This document shows, piece by piece, positions 35,742 through 44,868 of a DNA stretch of 56,557 nucleotides (the stretch's first letter is position 1; the number at the start of each line of letters is the position of its first letter). The DNA lies in assembly GCA_028689715.1 (NCBI GenBank), contig JAQVCQ010000006.1:1-56557 (forward strand), in the 5' to 3' direction. Source of the DNA: Lachnospiraceae bacterium. Lineage in GTDB: Bacteria > Bacillota > Clostridia > Lachnospirales > Lachnospiraceae. Both the position numbers and the translations under genes were made by a program. The notes under the pieces are model-generated. The model worked only from the letters and a program-made list of their open reading frames with translations. It was not told the DNA's origin and did not search any database.

Positions 35742-36620
35742 ATGAAACAGAATGAAATTCATTTTCAGACCATATGGAAAAGCTTATGCCTGCTGTTCAT
35801 AGTAGGCATATTGTTTATTAGCCTCAGCATTCCGGTCCACGCAGCTGAAACAGAAGGTCTGGAGACCGGCGTTGCCGGAACAGAAGATAGCAGGACTAAT
35901 ATTAATGAACCAGGAACTGCAGAAAATGCAGATGAACTGAAAGAACTGAATGTCGCGAACAATCTGACGATAACATACGATGATGGAAATGGTGAAATAG
36001 CAGGTTCATTACGAATTCTGATCACGCTGACTGCAATTGCACTTGCACCAATCATGCTGATCACACTGACTTCATTTACAAGAATCATCATCGTGTTACA
36101 TTTTACCAGAACTGCTTTAAATACCCAGACATCACCACCGAACCAGGTCATGATCGCACTGGCGCTGTTTTTGACATTTTTTATTATGAATCCAATTTTG
36201 ACTCAGATCAATGAAGAAGCAGTAAAACCATTTGATGCAGGTGAGATCACACAGGAAGAAGCACTGGAACGGGGTATGGAGCCTTTACGGGAGTTTATGT
36301 ATGGACAGACACAGGCTAAGGATGTAAGAATGTTTCTGGACATTGCAAAAGTATCCGATGTTGAAGGACTTGAAGATATTCCAAACTCGGTTCTGATTCC
36401 CAGTTTTTTGATCAGTGAATTAAGAACTGCTTTTATCATTGGATTTTTAATCTACATACCATTTATTGTAATTGATATGGTTGTTGCATCGACACTTATG
36501 AGTATGGGTATGATGATGCTTCCACCGACGACAATTTCCATGCCGTTTAAAATACTATTATTTATTCTTGCAGATGGATGGAATCTAGTAATTGGAAATC
36601 TGGTAAAAACGTTTTACTAA
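35742..36620 (+). CDS. fliP: Flagellar export gate protein FliP
   Basis: Core membrane protein of the export gate. It has an N-terminal signal-like segment (about 15-35, CLLFIVGILFISLSIPVHA) and a polar stretch (about 36-82). Four membrane helices follow: LRILITLTAIALAPIMLITL, then NQVMIALALFLTFFIMNPIL, then LRTAFIIGFLIYIPFIVIDM, then MPFKILLFILADGWNLVIGN. The FliP signature LTSFTRIIIVLHFTRTALNTQ and PPNQV are present. The length of 292 residues includes the longer pre-helix region common in Firmicutes. Confidence 0.95.
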   Translation: MKQNEIHFQTIWKSLCLLFIVGILFISLSIPVHAAETEGLETGVAGTEDSRTNINEPGTAENADELKELNVANNLTITYDDGNGEIAGSLRILITLTAIALAPIMLITLTSFTRIIIVLHFTRTALNTQTSPPNQVMIALALFLTFFIMNPILTQINEEAVKPFDAGEITQEEALERGMEPLREFMYGQTQAKDVRMFLDIAKVSDVEGLEDIPNSVLIPSFLISELRTAFIIGFLIYIPFIVIDMVVASTLMSMGMMMLPPTTISMPFKILLFILADGWNLVIGNLVKTFY

Positions 36621-36645
36621 TAAAAGAAAGAACAGGAGAATTGAT

Positions 36646-36915
36646 ATGACGGTTGATGTTGTAAGCGAGATTGTCAGAGCGGGACTCTATACAATCATTA
36701 AAACCTCGGCGCCTGTTTTGTTGTTATCCCTAATTGTGGGACTCATCGTGAGTATTTTTCAAACGGCAACTTCTATTCAGGAACAGACATTAACTTTTGT
36801 TCCTAAGATTGTTGCTGTTTTTTTAGGAATTATGCTTTTTGGTGGATGGATGTTAAACGAGATGGTTTCATATATGGTGAATCTTTGGTCTGATTTTACA
36901 CTATATATAAAATAA
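36646..36915 (+). CDS. fliQ: Flagellar export gate protein FliQ
   Basis: Two-helix membrane subunit of the export gate, 89 residues. Helix one is about 17-40 and contains SAPVLLLSLIVGLIVSIFQT. The ATSIQEQTLTFVPKIVAV motif precedes helix two (LGIMLFGGWMLNEMV). Confidence 0.96.
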   Translation: MTVDVVSEIVRAGLYTIIKTSAPVLLLSLIVGLIVSIFQTATSIQEQTLTFVPKIVAVFLGIMLFGGWMLNEMVSYMVNLWSDFTLYIK

Positions 36916-36926
36916 AGGGGAAACAG

Positions 36927-37709
36927 ATGATAGATTATTCGTTTTCCTTAAAGGAATTGGAATATTTTTTACTGATCATGACCAGGGTCACCAGTTTTAT
37001 TTTTATTGCTCCATTTTTTGGTATGAATAATACTCCCAAAAGGGTAAAAATTGCATTAGGTGTTTTTATATCTTATTTATTGTATCAGGTCATTACGCCT
37101 CATATGTATGTTACATATAATACAACACTTGGTTATGCAGTCTATATTATGAAAGAAGCAGCAACAGGACTTTTGATCGGATTCGGTGGCAATATGTGTA
37201 TGATGATCATGACATTTGCAGGAAGAATGATCGATATGGATATTGGTCTGTCTATGGCAAGCCAGTATGACCCCATGACGCAGGATACTACTACAATCAC
37301 CGGACAACTTTATCAGCATGCGTTACTGTTAATGCTTGTAATCAGTGGAATGTATCAGTTTATATTAAAAGCGCTTGTAGAAACATTCACATTAATACCC
37401 ATTGGTGCGGCAATATTTCGATATGACAGAATCGTTACAGCACTGATCGAGTTCATGAGTGATTATGTCATCATCAGTTTCCGTATTTTTCTTCCTGTTT
37501 TTGCATCGATGTTATTATTAAATGCAATTCTTGGAATACTGGCAAAAGTCGCACCACAGCTTAATATGTTCTCAGTAGGAATTCAGATTAAGATTTTAAC
37601 GGGTACGATGGTACTTTTTATAACTGCATGGATGTTGCCTGGTGCCTCGGATTTTATCTTTACAGAAATGAAAAAAATGATGGTGGCTTTTGTGGAGGCA
37701 ATAATGTGA
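36927..37709 (+). CDS. fliR: Flagellar export gate protein FliR
   Basis: Export gate membrane protein, 260 residues with about six helices. The family motifs include LIMTRVTSFIFIAPFFGMNN near the N terminus, KEAATGLLIGFGGNMCMMIM, and the characteristic LSMASQYDPMTQDTTTITGQ. It overlaps the flhB start by four bases. Confidence 0.95.
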   Translation: MIDYSFSLKELEYFLLIMTRVTSFIFIAPFFGMNNTPKRVKIALGVFISYLLYQVITPHMYVTYNTTLGYAVYIMKEAATGLLIGFGGNMCMMIMTFAGRMIDMDIGLSMASQYDPMTQDTTTITGQLYQHALLLMLVISGMYQFILKALVETFTLIPIGAAIFRYDRIVTALIEFMSDYVIISFRIFLPVFASMLLLNAILGILAKVAPQLNMFSVGIQIKILTGTMVLFITAWMLPGASDFIFTEMKKMMVAFVEAIM

Positions 37710-38818
37710 TCTTAAAATATAATTTACAGTTTTTTGCAAAAGATGGTCCTGGTGGTGAAAAAACCGAACCAGCTACAGATAAAAAGCTATCAGACGCCAG
37801 AAAAGAAGGGCAGGTAGCAAAAAGTAAAGAAATAGGAAATGCACTGGGGCTGATTTCACTTTTCCTGGTATTGAAAATATGGATTGGTTCTATCGGAACC
37901 AGTCTTTTAGGCGTTTTTGAAGGGATTTACAACTGGATTCCGGAGATGGTTACCATGTATCAGGGAAGAATTCCGGCTAAAGAAATATTACAGCTTGTTG
38001 GGAACGCCATGATGAGAATTCTGATCATTTTACTCCCGATTTTTATCATTGGATCGCTTGTTGCGTTCGTTGGCGATTATATTCAGGTAAAATGGAAATT
38101 CACAACAAAACCGCTACAGCCTAAGTTTAGTAAGATGAATCCCTTGAAGGGACTAAAAAAAATTATTTCGGCACAGTCTTTAAAAGAATTATTACTATCT
38201 GCAATCAAGATTTCATTAATTTTATATATTACTTACACGACATTGGAAGACCAGTGGGAAGTCATTTTTCTTCTATACGATATGCCACTGAACCAGGCGA
38301 TCATTTTAATTGGTGATATTACGATCAGTCTGGGATTGAAAATAGCATTGATCTATCTGATTATTGGATTTGCTGATTTTGCATATCAGAAATGGAAATT
38401 TAAAGAAGATATGAAAATGACCAAGCAGGAAGTAAAAGATGAGTATAAAAACGCTGAAGGTGATCCACAGATCAAAGGAAAGATCAGACAGAAGATGAGA
38501 GAAGCATCCAGAAGAAGAATGATGCTGAACCTTCCACAGGCAGATGTTGTTATTACGAACCCAACGCATTATGCGGTAGCTATTAAATATGCGCCTGATG
38601 AGTATGATGCACCGGTGGTGATTGCAAAGGGTGAAGATTTTCTTGCTCAAAAAATAAAAGAAGTAGCAAGAGAAAATAAAATAGAAATTGTAGAAAATAA
38701 ACCGCTTGCGCGTATGCTTTATGCAAATGTTGAAATAGGAGAAATGGTACCACCTGAGTTATACCAGGCGGTAGCAGAAATTCTTGCAATGGTGTATCAC
38801 ATACAGGGGAAAGTATAA
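37706..38818 (+). CDS. flhB: Flagellar export specificity switch FlhB (GTG start)
   Basis: Membrane protein that self-cleaves to switch export from rod/hook to filament substrates. It has four membrane helices (about 30-205) and a cytosolic domain with the autocleavage site NPTH at 285-288 in VVITNPTHYAVAIKY. The GTG at 37706 has GGAGG eight bases upstream and gives ILKYNLQFFAKDGPGGEKTE at the start. The 26 codons further upstream belong to the fliR end. The 370-residue length is typical. The start overlaps the fliR stop. Confidence 0.94.
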   Translation: MILKYNLQFFAKDGPGGEKTEPATDKKLSDARKEGQVAKSKEIGNALGLISLFLVLKIWIGSIGTSLLGVFEGIYNWIPEMVTMYQGRIPAKEILQLVGNAMMRILIILLPIFIIGSLVAFVGDYIQVKWKFTTKPLQPKFSKMNPLKGLKKIISAQSLKELLLSAIKISLILYITYTTLEDQWEVIFLLYDMPLNQAIILIGDITISLGLKIALIYLIIGFADFAYQKWKFKEDMKMTKQEVKDEYKNAEGDPQIKGKIRQKMREASRRRMMLNLPQADVVITNPTHYAVAIKYAPDEYDAPVVIAKGEDFLAQKIKEVARENKIEIVENKPLARMLYANVEIGEMVPPELYQAVAEILAMVYHIQGKV

Positions 38819-38840
38819 AAAAACGAAAGGAGAATGAAAC

Positions 38841-40892
38841 ATGAAAAAGGCAGTTTGGACTAATTTTGGAAATCTTGCAGTTGCGCTTTATGTACTTGCT
38901 GCTTTTATTATGCTGATCGTTCCGATTCCCTCAATCCTGCTTGATATCCTACTGGCAGTCAATATTTCGATCGCATTTGCGATTCTTTTTGGTACGATGT
39001 TTGCGAAAGAAGTACTCGATATGTCTTTTTATCCGACGATGCTACTTTTTACAACTATTTTTAGAATTGCATTGAATATTTCTTCAACAAAATTAATTTT
39101 ACAGACAGGTGAACCTGGTAATGTTGTTACTGTATTTGGTGAGTTCGTTGGTGGCGGTGATCTGATTATAGGTGTTATAATTTTCCTTATTTTAATCATC
39201 ATTCAGTTCATGGTCATTAATAAAGGTTCTGAGAGAGTTGCTGAAGTAACGGCGCGTTTTACTTTGGATGCGATGCCGGGTAAACAGATGGCAATTGATG
39301 CTGATTTAAATACTGGTGCAATCAATGATGCTGAAGCAAAAAGAAGACGAGAAAAGATCCAGGAAGAAGCAAGTTTTTTTGGTTCTATGGATGGTGCGGT
39401 AAAGTACGTTAAAGGAGATGCCATGGCAGGCCTTATTATTACGGCTGTCAATATTATTGGTGGTATCAGTATGGGTATGCTTCGAGGCGGACTTGAAATA
39501 GTTGATGCGCTTGATAAATATACAATTTTAACGATTGGTGATGGTCTGGTCAGCCAGATCCCATCACTTTTAATATCACTTGCTACAGGTATTTTAGTAA
39601 CAAAAGGTTCAAAGGAAGCTGATTTTGGAAGTGTCTTGATCACACAGCTCTTTGGAATTCCGCGTGTTATGTATATGGTAGGGGCAACGGTCATGGCGCT
39701 TGGAATTCTGACACCGCTAAATAATATTATTTTCCTTTCGTTGGGAGTGGTATTTATTATAAGTGGCAGAATGATTTCAGGAACAATAGAGACTGCTAGA
39801 ATTGAACAGGAAGTAGATGCAGATGAAGTAGCAGCTTCTGAAATCAGACAACCTGAAAACGTAACATCACTGCTTCAGGTAGATCCAATTGAATTGGAAT
39901 TTGGTTATGGAATTATTCCACTTGCTGATGTGAATCAGGGGGGTGATCTTCTTGACAGAGTTGTTATGATCAGAAGACAGATCGCACTGGAGCTTGGAAC
40001 GGTTGTTCCTATCATACGCTTAAGGGATAATATTCAGCTGAATCCAAACCAATATATTATAAAAATCAAAGGAATTCAGATCAGCGAAGGCGAAATCCTG
40101 TTCGATCATTATATGGCAATGAATCCGGGGTATGTAGAAGAAGAAATCACAGGGATACCCACATTTGAACCATCATTTCATCTGCCGGCGATCTGGATTA
40201 CGGAAAGCCAGAGAGAAAGAGCAGAGAGCATGGGATATACGGTCGTTGATCCTCCCTCTATTATTGCAACGCATCTTACAGAAATTATCAGACAGTATAT
40301 TTCAGAATTACTTACCAGACAGGATGTACAGAATCTGGTTAATAATCTGAAAGAAAGCAATCCATCGCTTGTTGAAGAACTGATTCCGAAGCTGCTCGGT
40401 CTTGGAGAAATTCAGAAAGTATTGCAGAATCTATTGAGAGAGGGCATCTCAATCAGAGATCTTCTTACAATTTTTGAAACATTGGCAGATTACGCGCCGA
40501 CGACCCGAGATACCGACATTTTGACAGAATATGCCAGACAAAGTTTGAAACGTGCTATTTCAGGAAAATTTTTTCCGGCTAACGAAACGACAAGTGTTGT
40601 GACACTGGATCCTAAAATTGAACAGGAAATTATGGGCAGTGTAAAGCAGACAGAACAGGGCGCTTATTTGACATTAGATCCTGAAAAGACGAAAGCAATC
40701 ATGTCATCTGTTGAAAAAGAAATGAAAAAACTGGAAAATCTTGGGAAGAATCCGATCGTGATTACATCTCCAATCGTGAGAATGTATTTTAAGAAGCTGA
40801 CAAGTGATTATTTTAAAGACTTGATCATTATTTCTTACAATGAAATTGAATCCAATGTTGAATTACAATCTGTTGGGATGGTGACCGCATAA
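38841..40892 (+). CDS. flhA: Flagellar export gate protein FlhA
   Basis: Largest export gate component. It is 683 residues with about eight membrane helices in the first 330 and a cytosolic nonamer-forming domain after it. The FHIPEP family signature region is present as FTLDAMPGKQMAIDADLNTG with DAEAKRRR after it. The stop overlaps the ATG of flhF (TAATG), so the two are coupled. Confidence 0.96.
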   Translation: MKKAVWTNFGNLAVALYVLAAFIMLIVPIPSILLDILLAVNISIAFAILFGTMFAKEVLDMSFYPTMLLFTTIFRIALNISSTKLILQTGEPGNVVTVFGEFVGGGDLIIGVIIFLILIIIQFMVINKGSERVAEVTARFTLDAMPGKQMAIDADLNTGAINDAEAKRRREKIQEEASFFGSMDGAVKYVKGDAMAGLIITAVNIIGGISMGMLRGGLEIVDALDKYTILTIGDGLVSQIPSLLISLATGILVTKGSKEADFGSVLITQLFGIPRVMYMVGATVMALGILTPLNNIIFLSLGVVFIISGRMISGTIETARIEQEVDADEVAASEIRQPENVTSLLQVDPIELEFGYGIIPLADVNQGGDLLDRVVMIRRQIALELGTVVPIIRLRDNIQLNPNQYIIKIKGIQISEGEILFDHYMAMNPGYVEEEITGIPTFEPSFHLPAIWITESQRERAESMGYTVVDPPSIIATHLTEIIRQYISELLTRQDVQNLVNNLKESNPSLVEELIPKLLGLGEIQKVLQNLLREGISIRDLLTIFETLADYAPTTRDTDILTEYARQSLKRAISGKFFPANETTSVVTLDPKIEQEIMGSVKQTEQGAYLTLDPEKTKAIMSSVEKEMKKLENLGKNPIVITSPIVRMYFKKLTSDYFKDLIIISYNEIESNVELQSVGMVTA

Positions 40893-42151
40893 TGATAATT
40901 AAAAAATTTCAGGGAAAAACAGAAGAAAGTGCGATCGCGGATGCAAAAAAGGAACTTGGTAATAATGTCGTGATCATGAATGTGAAAAAAGTGAAACCAA
41001 AGGGATTGTTTTCATTTTTAAAAGCTCAGATTTTTGAAGTCACAGTTGCACTTGAAGATGAAAAAGAAAAATATAACCAGGCACCGGTATCATCGATGAA
41101 AATTGAAACTGTCAGAGAATCGGGAAATCAATTGTTTCATGAAGAACCTGACAATGTAGCAAAACAAAGGACCTCTGATTTACAGGAGACAGTAAGGCGT
41201 GAGGATACGCTTGCAGAACAGCATAGAAATAAGGAAAAGAATGCGAAAAATCTTGAAAATAAAATTGACAGTCTGCAGACCCTGCTTGAAAAACAACTTG
41301 TAAGACGAGAAGAAAATAGTACAGATGAAGAAAACAAACAGCAGGAAAATGATGAAACGTTCGTATTTACTCAGCTTTTATATAACACACTGATCGATAA
41401 TGAAGTGAATGAAAAGTTCGCGAACCAGATCATTGAAGAAATCGGGAAAAGTCATAAACCTAATATGCCGATCGATTATATTTTATCAAACATATATCAG
41501 AAAATGATTCTGAAATTTGGAAAACCTGAAGAAATACAGCCGGCGGAAAAGGGACCAAAAGTGATTTTTTTTGTTGGCCCGACAGGAGTTGGTAAGACGA
41601 CGACAATCGCCAAGATCGCATCTAAGTTCAAGGTCGAAAAAAATAAAAAGATTGCACTACTAACGGCAGACACCTATAGGATCGCTGCGGCAGAACAGCT
41701 AAGAACATATGCTGGGATTCTTGATGTGCCATTCAGAGTCATTTATTCGCCGGAAGAAGCACAAAATGCGATTCGTGATTTTTCATCATATGAATATATT
41801 TTTGTTGATACGACCGGACACTCACATCATAATGAGACGCAAAAAGAAACAATGCAGGAATTGTTAGAAAGTCTTGGTAATGAGATTGAAAAAGAAGTTT
41901 ATCTTGTATTAAGCGCAACAACAAAATACCGTGATCTTGTAAATATCGCAGATGCCTATCACAAATTGTCAGAATATAAATTAATATTTACAAAGCTGGA
42001 TGAAACAGAAACGTTAGGCAACCTACTAAATTTAAGGCTTCATACAGGTGCATCATTGTCCTATGTTACTTCAGGGCAGAATGTGCCAGAAGATATCGAA
42101 AACTTTAACCCGCAGAATACCGTGAAACTACTTTTAGGCGGTAAAAGATAG
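40892..42151 (+). CDS. flhF: SRP-type GTPase FlhF
   Basis: Controls placement and number of flagella. It is 419 residues: an N-terminal FlhF-specific region (MIIKKFQGKTEESAIADAKK) with an acidic, Gln/Glu-rich middle (about 55-155), then the NG domain. Nucleotide motifs are GPTGVGKTTT (about 229), TADTYRIAAAEQL, DTTGH and TKLDETE. The G3 motif DTTGHSHHN replaces the more usual DTAGR. The pair flhF-flhG is conserved. Confidence 0.95.
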   Translation: MIIKKFQGKTEESAIADAKKELGNNVVIMNVKKVKPKGLFSFLKAQIFEVTVALEDEKEKYNQAPVSSMKIETVRESGNQLFHEEPDNVAKQRTSDLQETVRREDTLAEQHRNKEKNAKNLENKIDSLQTLLEKQLVRREENSTDEENKQQENDETFVFTQLLYNTLIDNEVNEKFANQIIEEIGKSHKPNMPIDYILSNIYQKMILKFGKPEEIQPAEKGPKVIFFVGPTGVGKTTTIAKIASKFKVEKNKKIALLTADTYRIAAAEQLRTYAGILDVPFRVIYSPEEAQNAIRDFSSYEYIFVDTTGHSHHNETQKETMQELLESLGNEIEKEVYLVLSATTKYRDLVNIADAYHKLSEYKLIFTKLDETETLGNLLNLRLHTGASLSYVTSGQNVPEDIENFNPQNTVKLLLGGKR

Positions 42152-42174
42152 AAGCATGATAGGAGACCCGTTAC

Positions 42175-43059
42175 ATGGATCAGGCAGAACAACTACGAAA
42201 TATCATAAAAATGAATCAACAGTCAAGCAGGCCGCTTGCCAGAATCATTACAGTAACAAGTGGAAAAGGCGGTGTTGGTAAATCAAATACTTCAATTAAT
42301 CTGGCAATACAGATGAGAAGACTGGGTCTGAGAGTCATTATTCTGGACGCAGATTTTGGGCTTGCCAATATTGAAATTATGTTTGGTACAGTACCAAAAC
42401 ATAATCTTGCAGATCTGATTTATCAGGGAAAGAACATCAAGGATATTATTACATGGGGACCAGCAGAAGTTGGCTTTATTTCTGGTGGATCTGGAATTGT
42501 AGGATTGTCAAATCTAAGCCGAGATTACCTGACTTATATCATTCAGAATCTGGCTGAACTGGATGCAATTGCAGATGTAGTGATCATTGATACCGGCGCA
42601 GGTATTTCAGATGCAGTTCTTGAATTTCTTGTTGCAAGTGGTGAAATTATAGTAGTCACAACACCTGAACCGACTTCAATTACAGATTCCTATTCATTAC
42701 TGAAGGCGTTGAACAGACATCCACGTTTTCTGCCTGAGATGTCACAGATCAAAGTAATTGCTAACAGAGTAGATTCCAAGGAAGAGGGACAGACGCTGTT
42801 TCACAAATTAAACTCCGTTGTGGCGAGATATCTAAAACTACAGATCAGTTATCTTGGCTCTATTCCACAGGATCAACAGTTATCAAGAGCTGTGATGCAA
42901 CAGGTTCCAATATCAATACAAAATGAGAACGCAAGATCAGCCTTAGCATTTGAAGAAATCGCAGCGAAACTTTGTGATGTTGAAACAAGTAAAGCAATCA
43001 GAAAAAGAGGTATGGCAGCATTTTTCTCCCATATCATTGCAGGAAAACAGAAAGGATAA
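42175..43059 (+). CDS. flhG: MinD-like ATPase FlhG
   Basis: Partner of FlhF that sets flagellar number. It is 294 residues. The deviant Walker A is SGKGGVGKSNTSINLA (near residue 30), with the signature lysine after GKGG. DADFGLANIEIM and VVIIDTGAGISD follow. A short N-terminal helix (MDQAEQLRNIIKMNQ) is the FlhG feature that activates FlhF (known in homologs). It is followed six bases later by the PilZ gene. Confidence 0.94.
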   Translation: MDQAEQLRNIIKMNQQSSRPLARIITVTSGKGGVGKSNTSINLAIQMRRLGLRVIILDADFGLANIEIMFGTVPKHNLADLIYQGKNIKDIITWGPAEVGFISGGSGIVGLSNLSRDYLTYIIQNLAELDAIADVVIIDTGAGISDAVLEFLVASGEIIVVTTPEPTSITDSYSLLKALNRHPRFLPEMSQIKVIANRVDSKEEGQTLFHKLNSVVARYLKLQISYLGSIPQDQQLSRAVMQQVPISIQNENARSALAFEEIAAKLCDVETSKAIRKRGMAAFFSHIIAGKQKG

Positions 43060-43065
43060 TAGTTT

Positions 43066-43788
43066 ATGCTGACAAAATACGTATTGCCTGGTGAAAAAGT
43101 TGAGTTAAAAATCATATCAAATAGTCTATCCGATCAAAATAATACAGATAAAAAAACGTATGTAAGCCAGATATATGAAATTATCTCAGATGACAGATTT
43201 CAGATTTTGATACCAATTGAAAAAGCAAAACTTATTTTGCTTCCTATGGATAAAGAGTATGATGTATATTTTTATACAGCAACAGGTCTTTATCATTGTA
43301 CTGCCAAAATTTTAGACAGATCAAAAGAAAACAATATTTATCTTTTAAATATGGAAGTAACCGGAAGCTTAAGTAAATTTCAGAGAAGAGAATTCTACCG
43401 TTTTAACTGTGCAATAGAAATGGGAACAAGAAGACTGGAAGAGGATGAGAAAAAATCTCTGGAGAACAAAAAACTCTCATTAAGAAATGATCTTCCGTAT
43501 CAAAAGGGAATGATTGTTGATATTAGTGGTGGAGGAATTCGATTTGTATCAGAAAAATTATATGAGGCCGATAGTATGGTCCTATGTAATTTTATGGTTC
43601 CCATCAATGATAAACCAAAACAATATTCAATCATTGGACTTGTACTTCAAATTCGAATCATAGAAGAACGACAAGGATTGTATGAACATCGGATACAATA
43701 CATCGGTATGGGCAGGGACGAAAGAGAAGAGATCATAAAATTTATTTTTGAGGAAGAAAGAAAAAATCGAAAACGGGAAAAGGGATGA
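43066..43788 (+). CDS. PilZ domain c-di-GMP receptor (YcgR/YpfA/DgrA-like)
   Basis: A 240-residue protein with an N-terminal YcgR-like beta domain (about 1-100) and a C-terminal PilZ domain (about 105-230). The c-di-GMP-binding motif RxxxR is in FQRREFYRF and the second motif (D/N)xSxxG is VDISGGGIRF. In B. subtilis the homolog YpfA slows flagellar motility when c-di-GMP is high. The gene lies between flhG and cheB, so it is a likely brake on the motor encoded around it. It overlaps or abuts the start of cheB. Confidence 0.92.
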   Translation: MLTKYVLPGEKVELKIISNSLSDQNNTDKKTYVSQIYEIISDDRFQILIPIEKAKLILLPMDKEYDVYFYTATGLYHCTAKILDRSKENNIYLLNMEVTGSLSKFQRREFYRFNCAIEMGTRRLEEDEKKSLENKKLSLRNDLPYQKGMIVDISGGGIRFVSEKLYEADSMVLCNFMVPINDKPKQYSIIGLVLQIRIIEERQGLYEHRIQYIGMGRDEREEIIKFIFEEERKNRKREKG

Positions 43789-43793
43789 TGTGT

Positions 43794-44867
43794 ATGAAGA
43801 AAAAAATATTGGTTGTCGATGACTCTGCACTTATGAGAAGAGTACTGTGTGATATAATTAATGCAGATAACAGATTCGAAGTAGTCGATATTGCGGTAAA
43901 TGGTCTGGAAGGTTTGGAAAAGATCAGCAATAATCGATATGATGTGGTAGTTCTTGATATTAACATGCCCAAGATGACCGGATTAGAACTGTTAAAAGAA
44001 CTTCAGGACAGAAACATCCCTGCTAATGTTGTAATGGCAAGTACAGATACAGTGGACGGAGCGCAGGTAGTAATTGATGCACTCGAGCTTGGTGCACTGG
44101 ATTTTATACATAAACCTTACAACACGCTGGAACTGAGAAGTGAACGTTTTCAGACTAAATTTTTAGCGATCCTGGACGCAGCAGCCAATACTGAATTAAA
44201 GAATTATAATATTAAAAAACCTGTAAAACAAGAAGATACTGCTCCAAAAATCATGGAGTTCGTATCCAAACACAAAAAAGATTTTACAGGAAAAAAAGCA
44301 GTTGCGATCGCAAGCTCTACAGGAGGTCCAAAAGCGTTACAGCAGGTCATTCCAAAGTTACCAAAAAATCTTAAGGTTCCTGTTTTAATTGTACAGCATA
44401 TGCCAGTAGGTTTTACAAAATCCTTCGCAGACAGGTTGAATTCACTTAGTGAGATCAATGTAAAAGAAGCTGAAGAAGGCGATATTGTAGAGGCTGGATG
44501 GGCGTATCTTGCAAGAGGGGGACGTCACATGAATGTCATTGCAAATGGTACAAAACTTAAGATTCATTATTCAGATGAACCATCCCGTGAAGGAGTAAAG
44601 CCTTGTGCAAATTATATGTATGAGTCCTTTATGAAGTCAGATCTGGATGAGGTCGTATGTGTGGTACTGACAGGAATGGGATCAGATGGGACAAAGGGAA
44701 TTATTAACCTGAAGACAGAAAAAAAGACACATGTAATTGCTCAGGAACACAGTACCTGCGCTGTTTACGGCATGCCAAGAAGTATCGTTGATGCCGGACT
44801 TGCAGATCAGATCGTTCCAATTGAGCGCATCGCACAGGAAATTATATTGAATGTGGGGGTAAAATAA
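43794..44867 (+). CDS. cheB: Chemotaxis protein-glutamate methylesterase CheB
   Basis: Demethylates and deamidates chemoreceptors. A receiver domain (VVDDSALMRR, phospho-acceptor in VVVLDINMPKM, HKPYN) is followed by the methylesterase with the catalytic triad motifs IASSTGGPKAL (Ser), VQHMPVGFTKSFADRL (His) and LTGMGSDGTKG (Asp). The product is 357 residues. The ATG at 43794 (MKKKILVVDDS) is the conventional start. An ATG at 43785 overlaps the PilZ stop. No cheR is in the window. Confidence 0.93.
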   Translation: MKKKILVVDDSALMRRVLCDIINADNRFEVVDIAVNGLEGLEKISNNRYDVVVLDINMPKMTGLELLKELQDRNIPANVVMASTDTVDGAQVVIDALELGALDFIHKPYNTLELRSERFQTKFLAILDAAANTELKNYNIKKPVKQEDTAPKIMEFVSKHKKDFTGKKAVAIASSTGGPKALQQVIPKLPKNLKVPVLIVQHMPVGFTKSFADRLNSLSEINVKEAEEGDIVEAGWAYLARGGRHMNVIANGTKLKIHYSDEPSREGVKPCANYMYESFMKSDLDEVVCVVLTGMGSDGTKGIINLKTEKKTHVIAQEHSTCAVYGMPRSIVDAGLADQIVPIERIAQEIILNVGVK

Positions 44868-44868
44868 T

